Source: DRQF01 sp964559135 (GTDB taxonomy: Bacteria > Planctomycetota > GCA-002687715 > DRQF01). Taken from it: a DNA stretch of 64,000 bases. A program made the translations under genes and the position numbers. Within the stretch, counting starts at the first letter, position 1; the number at the start of each line of letters is the position of its first letter. Below, piece by piece: positions 26,749-36,005 of the stretch. The notes beneath the pieces were generated by a model that was given only the letters and a program-made list of their open reading frames with translations, was not told the origin of the DNA and searched no databases. The DNA is taken from the NCBI GenBank assembly GCA_964559135.1, contig CAZLGG010000001.1:78974-142973 (forward strand), read 5' to 3'.

Positions 26749-27125
26749 CGCGGGTCCATGTCCAACAGAGGAAGAATCGACTGTAACTGATTCTTCCCGA
26801 GACCGGGGATGAGAGACAAGTCGCCAGCGGAATGAAAGGGGCCCAGCCGTCGACGGTAGGCCACCACGCGCCTGGCGAGGGCCGGACCGATTCCGGGCAA
26901 AAGCTGGAGCCGCGCCGCCGGGTCCACGTTGGGGCGAAACGATCCAGGCGCCGACCGGCGGAGCCCGCGGGCCAGGCGCAGCGATCGTTTGACCTCGTCG
27001 TCGCGAAGCGCGGGCTCCAATCCGGCGCGGAGGAGTAGAACGGCGAGGAGGACGAGGAGGAACAGGTGAGCACTGCGGCGGGTCCGGCGTCGTCGTGCTT
27101 GGTGTCGCAGCCGGGCGTCAATCAT
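26745..27125 (-). CDS. ComEA-like helix-hairpin-helix protein
   Basis: A 126-residue protein from ATG 27125; a TTG three codons upstream (27134) is an alternative. A very basic N-terminus precedes one membrane segment (about 19-34, LFLLVLLAVLLLRAG), and the C-terminal half carries two helix-hairpin-helix motifs (LQLLPGIGPALARRVVAYR and LSLIPGLGKNQLQSILP), the pattern of ComEA DNA-binding proteins used in natural transformation. Its stop overlaps nadC. No other competence genes are nearby, so a DNA-uptake role is only a family-based inference. Confidence 0.82.
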   Translation of the reverse strand: MIDARLRHQARRRRTRRSAHLFLLVLLAVLLLRAGLEPALRDDEVKRSLRLARGLRRSAPGSFRPNVDPAARLQLLPGIGPALARRVVAYRRRLGPFHSAGDLSLIPGLGKNQLQSILPLLDMDPR

Positions 27126-27134
27126 GGGTCGCAA

Positions 27135-27496
27135 GTCGGTTGGCCTTTTCCCTCCTGACGTGGAGGGGCTTGCGGGGTGACGCGAATTCCCGTGTCGGCC
27201 GAGGCCTGGGTTGTCTTTTTCTCGATCCGGTGCTCACAGAAAACTTGAAGAATGGTTGATGCGGTCGACGGGGGGTGGTGAAATGGATTCGAGAAGGTCG
27301 CGAGCGCACCCGTGTCGTCGGAGGTGCCCCGAGACGGGGCCGCAGTGACATGGGACCCCTCGGCGGCCCCATGCGCGGAAGGGAAAGAGACATGGCGAGA
27401 CATGCGTTTGAATTGAAAAGGGGCGACGTTCACGGGCCAAGCTGTGGGGCGGCGCGGACGAGGTATCCGTGGAGTCGGGTGGCGCTGGCGTCGTGA
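27135..27496. other. 362-base intergenic region before FG-GAP gene
   Basis: Divergent gap between the comEA-like gene and the FG-GAP gene. It holds no RNA gene or clear promoter that I can see. Its last 20 or so bases, read in the FG-GAP frame, encode hydrophobic residues up to a TGA at 27494-27496 and look like the missing front of that protein's signal peptide. Confidence 0.4.
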
Positions 27497-28342
27497 GTGT
27501 TGTCGCTGGTCGCCGCCGCCCAACTGCCTCTTCGGTACGAGTTCCAAGACTCCAAGACCGATGTGGCCTCCATGAGCGTTGCTCCCGTTGGAGACGTCAA
27601 TGGGGACGGCGTCGGCGACATCATCTTGGGCGACCAGCACTTCCCGCACATGGGTTTCTCCACCCAGGCCACGGGAGCCGTGGCCGTTCTTTCGGGCGTG
27701 GATGGGACGCCCGACTTCGCCGCGTCGGGACCTTGGTGGGGAGATCCGTCCCTCGGGATGGATGGTTCGGGCTTCGGTTTCATCCGCGCTTACTCAGGCG
27801 TGGATCTCTCCGTCATCTTCGAGGTCTTCGGGACAGGCCTCGACCGGTTGGGTCTCGGACTGGCGGGAATGGGGGACCTGAACGGCGACGGGTTCTCCGA
27901 GATCGGGGCCTCGTTGCTGTCGTTCTCATCCACGCCCGGAGTGGCCGGCGCCAGGGTCTACAGCGCGGGCGGCGTGAGGCGCTACGGTGTGGGCTTGGGC
28001 GGACTGCAGACTTTGGATGCGGATTGGATGCCCGCTCCGGCGGGGGATCGCGCCCTGGGGTCGGTGGTTTGCACCGGGGGCCAGCCGGGGGGAGCGGGCT
28101 TGCTCGGCGTGAGTTTGGGCGAGGCCGACGCTTCGGTGATGGGGGTTCCGGTCCTGATCGATCCGAACTCCACCCAACTCTTTTTCACCTCACCCTTCGT
28201 GTTCGATGGAACGGGAAGCTACTCCGCGTCGGCGTTCCTTCGGGTTCCGTCGGCGGCCGGGCTGTTGGTTCGCGCCCAATTCTTCGATCTGGCGCCGCCC
28301 TTCGGGTCTTCCAACGGGTTGGAGTTTCTCCTGTTGCCTTGA
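27497..28342 (+). CDS. FG-GAP repeat protein, signal peptide apparently interrupted
   Basis: A 281-residue frame from GTG 27497. Two clear FG-GAP/VCBS repeats with calcium-loop motifs (VGDVNGDGVGDIILG at about 29-43 and MGDLNGDGFSEIGAS near 124-138), then a beta-rich C-terminal part. FG-GAP proteins are normally exported and fold as beta-propellers, but two repeats are few. The N-terminus VLSLVAAAQLP looks like only the second half of a signal peptide. The same frame continues upstream through a TGA (27494-27496) into VALAS, so the gene may be broken by a nonsense change, mis-sequenced, or started at the GTG without a full signal. Function unknown. Confidence 0.7.
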   Translation: MLSLVAAAQLPLRYEFQDSKTDVASMSVAPVGDVNGDGVGDIILGDQHFPHMGFSTQATGAVAVLSGVDGTPDFAASGPWWGDPSLGMDGSGFGFIRAYSGVDLSVIFEVFGTGLDRLGLGLAGMGDLNGDGFSEIGASLLSFSSTPGVAGARVYSAGGVRRYGVGLGGLQTLDADWMPAPAGDRALGSVVCTGGQPGGAGLLGVSLGEADASVMGVPVLIDPNSTQLFFTSPFVFDGTGSYSASAFLRVPSAAGLLVRAQFFDLAPPFGSSNGLEFLLLP

Positions 28343-28537
28343 GCCCCGGCAGTCTCCGGCGCTCCCCGGCCGCGACCGCCGCCTCGCGCCGCGGTGGCGC
28401 GGCATCGGGATAAGTGTCTGTGATTTCATCAATAGCGCCGATGAATCCTTCCGATAGAAACACGGAGCCGGTCGCCAGGGGAGCGGCCGGAGACGAGTGC
28501 ACCCGTCCCGGGGCGCCGAGGGAAGGAGGCTGCAAGG

Positions 28538-28918
28538 ATGGCCACGATCACGAAGAAGGAACTCGTCAACCGGATCGCCGCGAAGACGGGTCAGACCAAG
28601 GTGGTGACGAAGCTCATCATCCAGATGTTCCTGGACGAGATCATCGATGAGCTCAGTCGCGGTAACCGTCTTGAATTCAGAGAGTTCGGTGTTTTCGAGG
28701 TGAAGGAGAGGGCCGCCCGCAAGGCTCAAAATCCCCGCACTCTCGAAAAGGTCGAGGTGCCGGCGAAAAAGGTGGTCAAGTTCAAGGTGGGACGACTGAT
28801 GAAGTCGGTCGTCGCCGGGGAGGAGAGCTTGCCCGCCCACGGAAGCGACCCGTCGCCCGCATCGCAGCCGATCCAGGATTCCAACGGCTCTCGCCCGCAT
28901 CCATTCTCGGACTCCTGA
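28538..28918 (+). CDS. HU/IHF-family DNA-binding protein
   Basis: A 126-residue protein whose first 90 residues are a complete HU/IHF fold: TKKELVNRIAAKTGQ, the dimer core IIDELSRGNRLEFREFGVFE, and the DNA-arm region RAARKAQNPRTLEKVEVPAKK. A tail of about 35 residues, rich in Ser and Pro, is beyond the usual 90-95. AAGGAGG precedes the ATG. It bends and compacts DNA; whether it acts as HU or IHF cannot be decided from sequence alone. It is followed after 28 bases by mutS2. Confidence 0.93.
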   Translation: MATITKKELVNRIAAKTGQTKVVTKLIIQMFLDEIIDELSRGNRLEFREFGVFEVKERAARKAQNPRTLEKVEVPAKKVVKFKVGRLMKSVVAGEESLPAHGSDPSPASQPIQDSNGSRPHPFSDS

Positions 28919-28946
28919 AGACCTCGAACTTCGAGCATGATAGGGC

Positions 28947-31049
28947 ATGGACGCACATGCCCTTGAAGTTCTGGAGTTCCATCGGCTCCGAGATCACCTC
29001 GCCTCGCGCTGCCAGTCGGAGCCCGGCCGCGGCGTCGCCAAGTCTCTCGAGCCTTCGGCGGACCGTGAGCGTATCCAGACGGCGCTGCGGCAGACCGACG
29101 AGGCACGGGCCCACCTGGACCGAGGCGAATCCCTTCCCCTGACCGGAATCGGCTCACCCCGCGCCCTTCTCCACCGCGTGCGCAAGGCGGGTCGCCCCCT
29201 CGAGCCCCGGGAGCTCCTCGAACTCCACCGCACGCTTCGCACGGCCCGCGATCTGAAGGCCGTGCTCGACCGTGAACGCGCTCGCATGCCCTCTCTGGCG
29301 GCCCTCTCCGATCAGTTCCTGGATCTCTGTGCCCTGGAGGACCTCATCGATGCCGCCATCGAGACCCCCGGCCGACTGCGCGATCGGGCCAGTGCGAAGC
29401 TGTGGGAGATTCGACGCGCCCGTTTGGAAGTCGAAGAGACCATCCGGGGGAAACTGAAGGAGCTGGGAGAGCGCAAGGAATACCGCAGAGCCCTCCAGAA
29501 CCCGGGCTTCACCCTTCGCGGCGGACGATACGTCTTCGCCGTGAAGCTGGAAATGAAGGGGCACGTGCCGGGCATCCTCCACGATCACTCCCAAACCGGC
29601 GCCACCGCCTTCATCGAACCTCAGGCCGTCGTTCCCCTCACCAATCGCCTTCGCGAACTCAAGGACGACGAACGGAAGGAGGAGGGGCGTATCCTCTGGG
29701 AACTCACTCACGCGGTGCACAGGGAGAAGAACGCCTTCGTCCACACGGAGAGCCTGTTGGCCTGGTTCGACTTCACCTGGGCGAAGGCTCTACTTTCCAA
29801 GGAATTCTCCATGCGATCGCCCGAGGTCTCCCGTGATGGGACCTTGGTGGTCCCCGACGCCCGTCACCCGCTGCTCCTCCTCGAGCGTTCCCCGGACGAG
29901 CGGGGCGAGGTCGTTCCAGTGAGCTATCGCTTGCGGGATTCCTTCCGAATCCTCGTCGTCACGGGTCCGAACACGGGAGGCAAGACCGTCACCCTCAAGA
30001 CGGTCGGTCTGCTGCAGTTGATGTTCCAGGCCGGCCTTCACCTCAGCACCGGGGAAGGCGCGCGGCTTCCCGTCTTCCGCGACGTGGGCGCCGACATCGG
30101 CGACGAGCAGAGTCTGACGCAGAATCTGTCGACGTTTTCGGGACATGTCCGCAACATCGCGCGCATTCTCGAGGGTGCGGACAAACGGTCGTTGGTGCTC
30201 CTCGACGAGTTGGGCGCCGGCACCGATCCGGCCGAAGGAGCGGCCTTGGGGCTGGCGATCCTGGAGGCGTTGCGCGACCGCCGCGCGGCGGTGGTGGTGA
30301 CCACTCACCTCGGGGGGTTGAAGGAATTCGCCTACCGTCACGGGGACGTGGAGAACGCCAGTGTCGAATTCGACGCCCAGAGTCTGAAGCCGACGTATCG
30401 CCTCATGATCGGCATTCCCGGAAACAGCAACGCCTTGGAGATCGCTGGACGGCATGGCATCGATGCGGCCCTCATCGATCGGGCCAAGGAATTGCTGGGG
30501 GACGGGAGCCGTCGGGCGGAGCACCTCATCGAGAGCCTCGTCGAATCCCGCCGGACGGCGGAGGAAGTCCGCACCCGCAGTGAAAAGCACCTCCAGAAGT
30601 CCAAGAATCTCCAAAAGGCCGCTGAGGAGCGGCATCGGCATCTGGAGAAACGAGAGCGCCGCCTGCAGGCCGAGGCTCGCAAGGTCCTCGACGAAGCGCT
30701 TCGGGTGTTTCGCAGTCGCGTCGAACCGGTGATCAAGCAGCTCAATGGGTCGGGCAAAGCGGGGCGGGAGGCCGCCCGGACCTTGGAAGAGGCCTTGAGG
30801 CATCTCGGACGGGACGGCGACCTGGGCCGTCGGCGGCGGGAGTTCCTGGACGGGCTGAGGAAAGAGGACCGGGTGTGGATCCCGCGATTCGGAGAACTCT
30901 GTCGCATCCGCAAGATCCATCGGGCGGATGAACGCCTGACAGTGATCTTGGGGGGCCTCACCGCCGACGTGTCGTTCGACGACGTGAGTCTGGTCCCGGC
31001 GGAGGAGATCCTCGCTCTTCTCGACCTCGTGGGGCGGGACGGGACTTAG
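28947..31049 (+). CDS. mutS2: endonuclease MutS2-like ATPase lacking Smr domain
   Basis: A 700-residue MutS2. The N-terminal core/lever region is followed by the ATPase: Walker A GPNTGGKT at 340-347, TLSTFSGH-type region (QNLSTFSGH), Walker B LVLLDELGAGTDP and the His switch TTHLGGLKEFA. A coiled coil covers about 520-610. The protein ends after a small beta-barrel-like part (RVWIPRFGELCRIRKI to ILALLDLVG); the C-terminal Smr nuclease domain of typical MutS2 (about 780 residues) is absent and no Smr-like sequence follows in another frame. Family roles include blocking recombination and rescuing collided ribosomes. Confidence 0.93.
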   Translation: MDAHALEVLEFHRLRDHLASRCQSEPGRGVAKSLEPSADRERIQTALRQTDEARAHLDRGESLPLTGIGSPRALLHRVRKAGRPLEPRELLELHRTLRTARDLKAVLDRERARMPSLAALSDQFLDLCALEDLIDAAIETPGRLRDRASAKLWEIRRARLEVEETIRGKLKELGERKEYRRALQNPGFTLRGGRYVFAVKLEMKGHVPGILHDHSQTGATAFIEPQAVVPLTNRLRELKDDERKEEGRILWELTHAVHREKNAFVHTESLLAWFDFTWAKALLSKEFSMRSPEVSRDGTLVVPDARHPLLLLERSPDERGEVVPVSYRLRDSFRILVVTGPNTGGKTVTLKTVGLLQLMFQAGLHLSTGEGARLPVFRDVGADIGDEQSLTQNLSTFSGHVRNIARILEGADKRSLVLLDELGAGTDPAEGAALGLAILEALRDRRAAVVVTTHLGGLKEFAYRHGDVENASVEFDAQSLKPTYRLMIGIPGNSNALEIAGRHGIDAALIDRAKELLGDGSRRAEHLIESLVESRRTAEEVRTRSEKHLQKSKNLQKAAEERHRHLEKRERRLQAEARKVLDEALRVFRSRVEPVIKQLNGSGKAGREAARTLEEALRHLGRDGDLGRRRREFLDGLRKEDRVWIPRFGELCRIRKIHRADERLTVILGGLTADVSFDDVSLVPAEEILALLDLVGRDGT

Positions 31050-31250
31050 AGGGCGGGAACGGAAATCCGCGGGGTGAAGCGTGAGGCACAGGGCTGCGCA
31101 TGGCCCTTCGACCCCGCGAGCCCAAGGCCCACCTTGACGGCGAGGGCGATTCTTGCCAAGCTGATCCGCTTCGGCTTGTCCTCCTTCTCTTGCCTATCAT
31201 CTGCTGGGAAAGGGACTTCGGATCGCTCGGAGTATTTCGTCTCCTTGGCC

Positions 31251-31278
31251 TTGATCGGCCCCGTGCGCCCAATAAGAT
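31251..31278 (+). promoter_or_regulatory. candidate promoter of the tRNA-tuf cluster
   Basis: TTGATC (31251-31256), a 16-base spacer and TAAGAT (31273-31278), each four of six matches to the sigma70 consensus, lie 30 bases before tRNA-Thr. The -35 region TTGATCGG is identical to that of the predicted rpsL promoter at 44568. Confidence 0.5.
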
Positions 31279-31308
31279 CTGGGCTCATTTGGCGAGCGGG
31301 GTCGCCCT

Positions 31309-31381
31309 GCCAGCGTAGCTCAGTTGGTAGAGCAGCGGTTTTGTAAACCGCAGGTCGTCGGTTCGAGCCCGACCGTTGGCT
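31309..31381 (+). tRNA. tRNA-Thr (anticodon TGT)
   Basis: A complete 73-base cloverleaf: acceptor GCCAGCG pairs with CGTTGGC, D arm GCTC/GAGC, anticodon stem GCGGT/ACCGC with loop TTTGTAA (anticodon TGT, reads ACA), T arm GTCGG/CCGAC with TTCGAGC. CCA is not encoded. First of three tRNAs upstream of tuf, the order known from tufB loci of many bacteria. Confidence 0.97.
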
Positions 31382-31495
31382 CTTCAATCACCGGCTGCGA
31401 GGCTGGGCGTTCGTTAGTCAAAGGCATGTGAGGCAGAGGGTTACGACAGAATCTCTTTTCGGGATCTGAGGTATTCCTTCGGCGGATCAGCCTCG

Positions 31496-31579
31496 GGAGA
31501 GATGCCGGAGTGGTCAAACGGGGCGGACTGTAAATCCGTTGCGCATCGCGCTACGAAGGTTCGAATCCTTCTCTCTCCA
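31496..31579 (+). tRNA. tRNA-Tyr (anticodon GTA)
   Basis: An 84-base class II tRNA: acceptor GGAGAGA pairs with TCTCTCC, the anticodon loop CTGTAAA gives GTA, and a long variable arm (GCGCATCGCGC region) follows, as expected for tyrosine tRNA in bacteria. The T loop is TTCGAAT. CCA is not encoded. Confidence 0.97.
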
Positions 31580-31648
31580 CTGGGAGGCCGCGCCTCGCGG
31601 TCAAGTTTTTTGGGATGCCTTCCCTGGAAGGCTGTTGATGAATTCGCT

Positions 31649-31720
31649 GCTGCTGTGGCTCAGAGGTAGAGCACGTCCTTGGTAAGGACGGGGTCGCGGG
31701 TTCGATTCCCGCCAGCAGCT
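31649..31720 (+). tRNA. tRNA-Thr (anticodon GGT)
   Basis: A 72-base cloverleaf: acceptor GCTGCTG pairs with CAGCAGC, anticodon stem CGTCC/GGACG with loop TTGGTAA (anticodon GGT, reads ACC and ACU), T arm GCGGG/CCCGC. It lies directly before tuf. A tRNA-Gly usually found between Tyr and this Thr is missing. Confidence 0.97.
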
Positions 31721-31825
31721 CTTCGTGTTGCTGCCGGGACGGACCGGCGGCGAGCCTGTAGTGAAGGATCGTTGCTGGGAACGGCCGCATCCGGCGGTCC
31801 CCGAGACGCAAGGAGTAAGTCCAAG

Positions 31826-33031
<1,206 letters not shown>

Positions 33032-33081
33032 GACCAAGGCGGTGTGGTCGTGGTCGACCAGCCGTGAGAAAAGAACCGTTG

Positions 33082-33110
33082 ACCGCGGGAGCTTTCAAGG
33101 CTCCCGCGGT
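33082..33110 (+). terminator. perfect hairpin between tuf and secE
   Basis: An 11-base-pair perfect stem (ACCGCGGGAGC at 33082-33092, complement at 33100-33110) with a 7-base loop. No T-run follows, so it may be a processing site or a leaky terminator rather than a full intrinsic terminator. It occupies the place where tRNA-Trp or rpmG sits in many bacteria. Confidence 0.5.
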
Positions 33111-33160
33111 GTCCTGTCTGGCGAAGCCGCCGGACGTCAACCGAGACACGAGGGCGCAGC

Positions 33161-33586
33161 GTGGAGATCTACAAGAAAGGGGACGGCAAGCTGACCCGTC
33201 GAGTGGCCTTCTACGGCCTGCTCATCCTCATCGTGTGGGGATTCAAGGATCTCAGTTTGTGGCTGTCTCGGTGGGAGGTCTGGAGGCACGTCATCATGGG
33301 CGCCTTTCCGCTGCCTCTGTACGAGCAGCGCCTCACCACCGGCGTGGCCCTCAGCATCGTCTTGACGATTGTGACGGCCTATCTGTGTTTCAAATGGTTG
33401 AACGGGCCGAAGCTCGGTCAGCTGTTGATCGACACGGAAACCGAACTGCGCAAGGTCGCTTGGCCCAGTTGGGATGACGCTCGTCAGTCGACGGTGATCG
33501 TGTTGATCTTCGTCGCGTTCACCGCTTTCTATCTCACGGTGGTCGAAGTGGTCTTGAAGAAGATCTTCGATCTGATCCTGATATGA
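33161..33586 (+). CDS. secE: preprotein translocase subunit SecE
   Basis: A 141-residue SecE with a GTG start preceded by GAGG. It has three hydrophobic segments (about 15-34, 58-82 and 112-135) rather than the single one of most bacterial SecE. The conserved amphipathic stretch ETELRKVAWPSWDDARQSTV lies before the last helix, which is the functional core binding SecY. Its stop overlaps nusG. Position tuf-secE-nusG confirms the identity. Confidence 0.93.
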   Translation: MEIYKKGDGKLTRRVAFYGLLILIVWGFKDLSLWLSRWEVWRHVIMGAFPLPLYEQRLTTGVALSIVLTIVTAYLCFKWLNGPKLGQLLIDTETELRKVAWPSWDDARQSTVIVLIFVAFTAFYLTVVEVVLKKIFDLILI

Positions 33587-34155
33587 CGGAGGCGGATTCG
33601 ATGCCCGAAGCCGAGGCTCCCTCCTGGTACGCCATCCGGGTCCAGAGCAACAAGGAGGAACAGGTCAAACGGACCCTCCTCCGCAAGATCGAAACCCACG
33701 GTCTCGAAGACAAGATCAAGGATGTCGCGGTTCCGGTCCGCAAGTTCGAGGAAATCAAGAATGGCCGCAAGCGGGTGCGTTCGGAAAAAGTCTATCCGGG
33801 CTACGTCCTCGTTCAGATGATCCTGGACGATCAGGCCTGGCTGTTCATCCGAGAAACCGCGGGGGTCCGCGATTTCGTCGGGTCCCATGCAGGAAGCAAC
33901 AAGAAGCCCTATCCTCTCACCGACGAAGAGGCCGCCCAGATGTTCGGTGGCGGCGAGGAGGAGGCTGAGAAGCCCGTCCTGAAGATCGACTTCAAGGTCG
34001 GCGAGCAAGTGAAAATCAAGGACGGCCCCTTCGAGGACTTCGACGGTGTCGTCGAGGAAATCATGCCCGACAAGGGCCGTATCCGCGTCACCGTAAACAT
34101 TTTCGGCCGTGCGGCTCCCGTGGAACTGGAGTACTGGCAGGCCGAGAAGATCTGA
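33583..34155 (+). CDS. nusG: transcription termination/antitermination factor NusG
   Basis: A 190-residue NusG. The NGN domain is seen in WYAIRVQSNKEEQVKRTL and YPGYVLVQM, the KOW domain in KVGEQVKIKDGPFEDFDGVV and FGRAAPVELEYWQ. It binds the RNA polymerase clamp and links to Rho or ribosomes. It may start at ATG 33583, which overlaps the secE stop, or at ATG 33601; the overlap favours the first. Confidence 0.97.
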   Translation: MTEADSMPEAEAPSWYAIRVQSNKEEQVKRTLLRKIETHGLEDKIKDVAVPVRKFEEIKNGRKRVRSEKVYPGYVLVQMILDDQAWLFIRETAGVRDFVGSHAGSNKKPYPLTDEEAAQMFGGGEEEAEKPVLKIDFKVGEQVKIKDGPFEDFDGVVEEIMPDKGRIRVTVNIFGRAAPVELEYWQAEKI

Positions 34156-34168
34156 AGGAACGACCACC

Positions 34169-34594
34169 ATGGCCAAGGCAGTCAAAGCCAAGATCAAATT
34201 GCAGTGCCCTGGGGGGCAGGCCACGCCGGCGCCGCCGGTGGGTCCGGCCCTCGGTCAGCATGGCGTCAACATCGGCGAGTTCGTCAAGCGTTTCAACGAC
34301 GCGACCCGGGATCAGGCGGGAATGATCATCCCCGTTGAGATCTCGGTGTTCAGTGACCGGACTTTCGATTTCATCCTGAAGTCGCCTCCCGCCGCCGTCC
34401 TCTTGAAGAAAGCGGCCGGAGTCGTCAAGGGTTCCGGTGAGCCCAATACCCATTTCGTGGGGACGGTGACGCGGGACCAGGTGAAGGAGATCGCTGAGAT
34501 CAAGAAGGAGGGGCTGAACGCCGCTTCGACGGATGCCGCGATGCGCATCATCGAGGGGACGGCCCGGTCGATGGGAATCAAGGTCGTCGACTGA
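34169..34594 (+). CDS. rplK: 50S ribosomal protein L11
   Basis: A 141-residue L11, exactly the usual length. Start at 34169 gives MAKAVKAKIKLQCPGGQATP; AAGGA lies upstream. The proline-rich hinge PAPPVGPALGQHGVNI and the C-terminal RNA-binding segment (AMRIIEGTARSMGIKV) are conserved. It forms the GTPase-associated centre with 23S rRNA and is the target of thiostrepton. Confidence 0.98.
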   Translation: MAKAVKAKIKLQCPGGQATPAPPVGPALGQHGVNIGEFVKRFNDATRDQAGMIIPVEISVFSDRTFDFILKSPPAAVLLKKAAGVVKGSGEPNTHFVGTVTRDQVKEIAEIKKEGLNAASTDAAMRIIEGTARSMGIKVVD

Positions 34595-34607
34595 CGATCG
34601 AGAACGA

Positions 34608-34676
34608 GCGGCGTCGCCAACGACGTCGCCGCAGGGTTTCGGTGGGAGACGCCCGGGGCGCCGTTTGACCACCGAA
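34608..34676 (+). promoter_or_regulatory. structured spacer between rplK and rplA
   Basis: Two adjacent hairpins fill most of the 113-base gap: GCGGCGTCG pairing with CGA and CGCCGC around a CCAA loop (34608-34632, with a CGT bulge), and a perfect eight-pair stem TTCGGTGG (34638-34645) with CCACCGAA (34669-34676). They end about 30 bases before rplA. A site for L1 autoregulation or RNA processing is possible. Confidence 0.45.
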
Positions 34677-34707
34677 GTCATCACCCGCGCCCCATGGAGT
34701 GAGTTAT

Positions 34708-35385
34708 ATGCCGAAACGAAGCAAGCGCTTCCTCTCGGCGAAGCAGTTGGCCCCGCAGGAGCCCCAGGACGTGTCGACCGCGGTCGGCATCCTTCAGGGT
34801 ATGCCGAAGGCCAAGTTCGACGAGACCGTCGAGCTGGCCGTCAAGTTGGGGGTCGACCCGAAGAAGTCGGACCAGATGGTGCGTGGAGCGATTTCGCTTC
34901 CCCACGGTATCGGCAAGACTCTTCGCGTCATCTGCTTCGCGGAAGGCCCCAAGGCCGAGGAAGCCAAGGCTGCCGGTGCCGTTGAGGTGGGGTCCGCCGA
35001 CTTGGCCAAGAAGATCGAGGGGGGATGGATGGACTTCGACGTCGCCGTCGCCACGCCCGATCAAATGCGTCATGTGGGTCGACTCGGCCGCATCTTGGGA
35101 CCGCAGGGGAAAATGCCGAGCCCGAAGGCCGGCACCGTGACCACGGATGTGACCACCGCGGTGTCCGAATTCGTGGCCGGAAAGATCGAGTTCCGAGTGG
35201 ATTCGGGGGGAAACGTCCACGCACCCGTGGGCAAGCGTTCGTTCGATGCGCAAAAGATCGTCGACAACGTGGAATTCCTCCTGCGCCATCTCATTTCGGT
35301 CAAGCCGTCCGCGGCCCGCGGGACCTACATGCAGAAGGCAGCTTTGAGCGCCACCATGAGTCCCTCGGTGTCGTTGAAGGTCTGA
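34708..35385 (+). CDS. rplA: 50S ribosomal protein L1
   Basis: A 225-residue L1. ATG 34708 is favoured over GTG 34699 because GGAG sits 8 bases upstream. Conserved segments: VELAVKLGVDPKKSDQMVRG, LGRILGPQGKMPSPKAGTV and the C-terminal RGTYMQKAALSATMSP. It forms the mobile L1 stalk near the E site and in many bacteria represses its own mRNA. Confidence 0.98.
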   Translation: MPKRSKRFLSAKQLAPQEPQDVSTAVGILQGMPKAKFDETVELAVKLGVDPKKSDQMVRGAISLPHGIGKTLRVICFAEGPKAEEAKAAGAVEVGSADLAKKIEGGWMDFDVAVATPDQMRHVGRLGRILGPQGKMPSPKAGTVTTDVTTAVSEFVAGKIEFRVDSGGNVHAPVGKRSFDAQKIVDNVEFLLRHLISVKPSAARGTYMQKAALSATMSPSVSLKV

Positions 35386-35410
35386 CGTTGACGACGAAAG
35401 GAAAACCATC

Positions 35411-35935
35411 ATGAGTCGAGCCATGAAGGAAGCCATCGTCGGGCAGATCCGCCAGACCCTCGAGGGGCAGGATTCGCTTGTACTGGTCGACGAGTCCAAG
35501 TTGACCGTGGAAGAGAATCAGACCTTGCGCGAGGAGCTGAGGAAAGAGGACATCCACCTCTTCCACCTCCGCAATCGTCTGGCCGGAATCGCGTTCGAAC
35601 AACAAGGCTTCCAAGGATTGAAGGACTTGCTTGCTGGACCGGTGGCCATGGCCTTCGGCGGCGAGGGGGCCATCGCGATCTCGAAGATCGTGGTGGACCA
35701 GGCGAAGAAGCTCAAGGCGCTGAGAGTCATCGGAGGCTTCATCGACGGGAAGGTCATCGACCCGCCCGGCGTCGAAGCTCTTTCGAAGATGCCCGGTCGC
35801 AAGGAGCTGCAGTCCATGGTGCTTCAGGGGTTCTTTGGCCCCGTGAGCGACTTCCACGCCTCCATGGAAAACCTCTTCACCGAGGTCCACGGTCTGTTGG
35901 AGGCTTTGGAGACGAAGAAAACGGAGGAAGGCTGA
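35411..35935 (+). CDS. rplJ: 50S ribosomal protein L10
   Basis: A 174-residue L10, base of the L7/L12 stalk. The N-terminal fold (IRQTLEGQDSLVLVDESKL, FHLRNRLAGIAF) and LRVIGGFIDGKVID fit the family, and a charged C-terminal helix binds L12 dimers. Spacing after rplA is 25 bases. Confidence 0.95.
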   Translation: MSRAMKEAIVGQIRQTLEGQDSLVLVDESKLTVEENQTLREELRKEDIHLFHLRNRLAGIAFEQQGFQGLKDLLAGPVAMAFGGEGAIAISKIVVDQAKKLKALRVIGGFIDGKVIDPPGVEALSKMPGRKELQSMVLQGFFGPVSDFHASMENLFTEVHGLLEALETKKTEEG

Positions 35936-36005
35936 ATCGGCCTTCCAGGGATGAATTTTGGAACTCCCGCGCCTCGGACGGGCGCGGAATCGCAGGAGCA
36001 GAAGA

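Noticed and set aside
27469..28413. 314-codon alternative frame over the FG-GAP gene
   Set aside because: Arg- and Gly-rich product without domains; the other frame shows calcium-loop repeats.
31050..31308. Possible frameshifted Smr domain after mutS2
   Set aside because: None of the three forward frames shows the Smr signature or a similar pattern.
33032..33160. Possible tRNA-Trp or rpmG between tuf and secE
   Set aside because: The gap holds only a perfect hairpin; no cloverleaf and no L33 sequence can be read.
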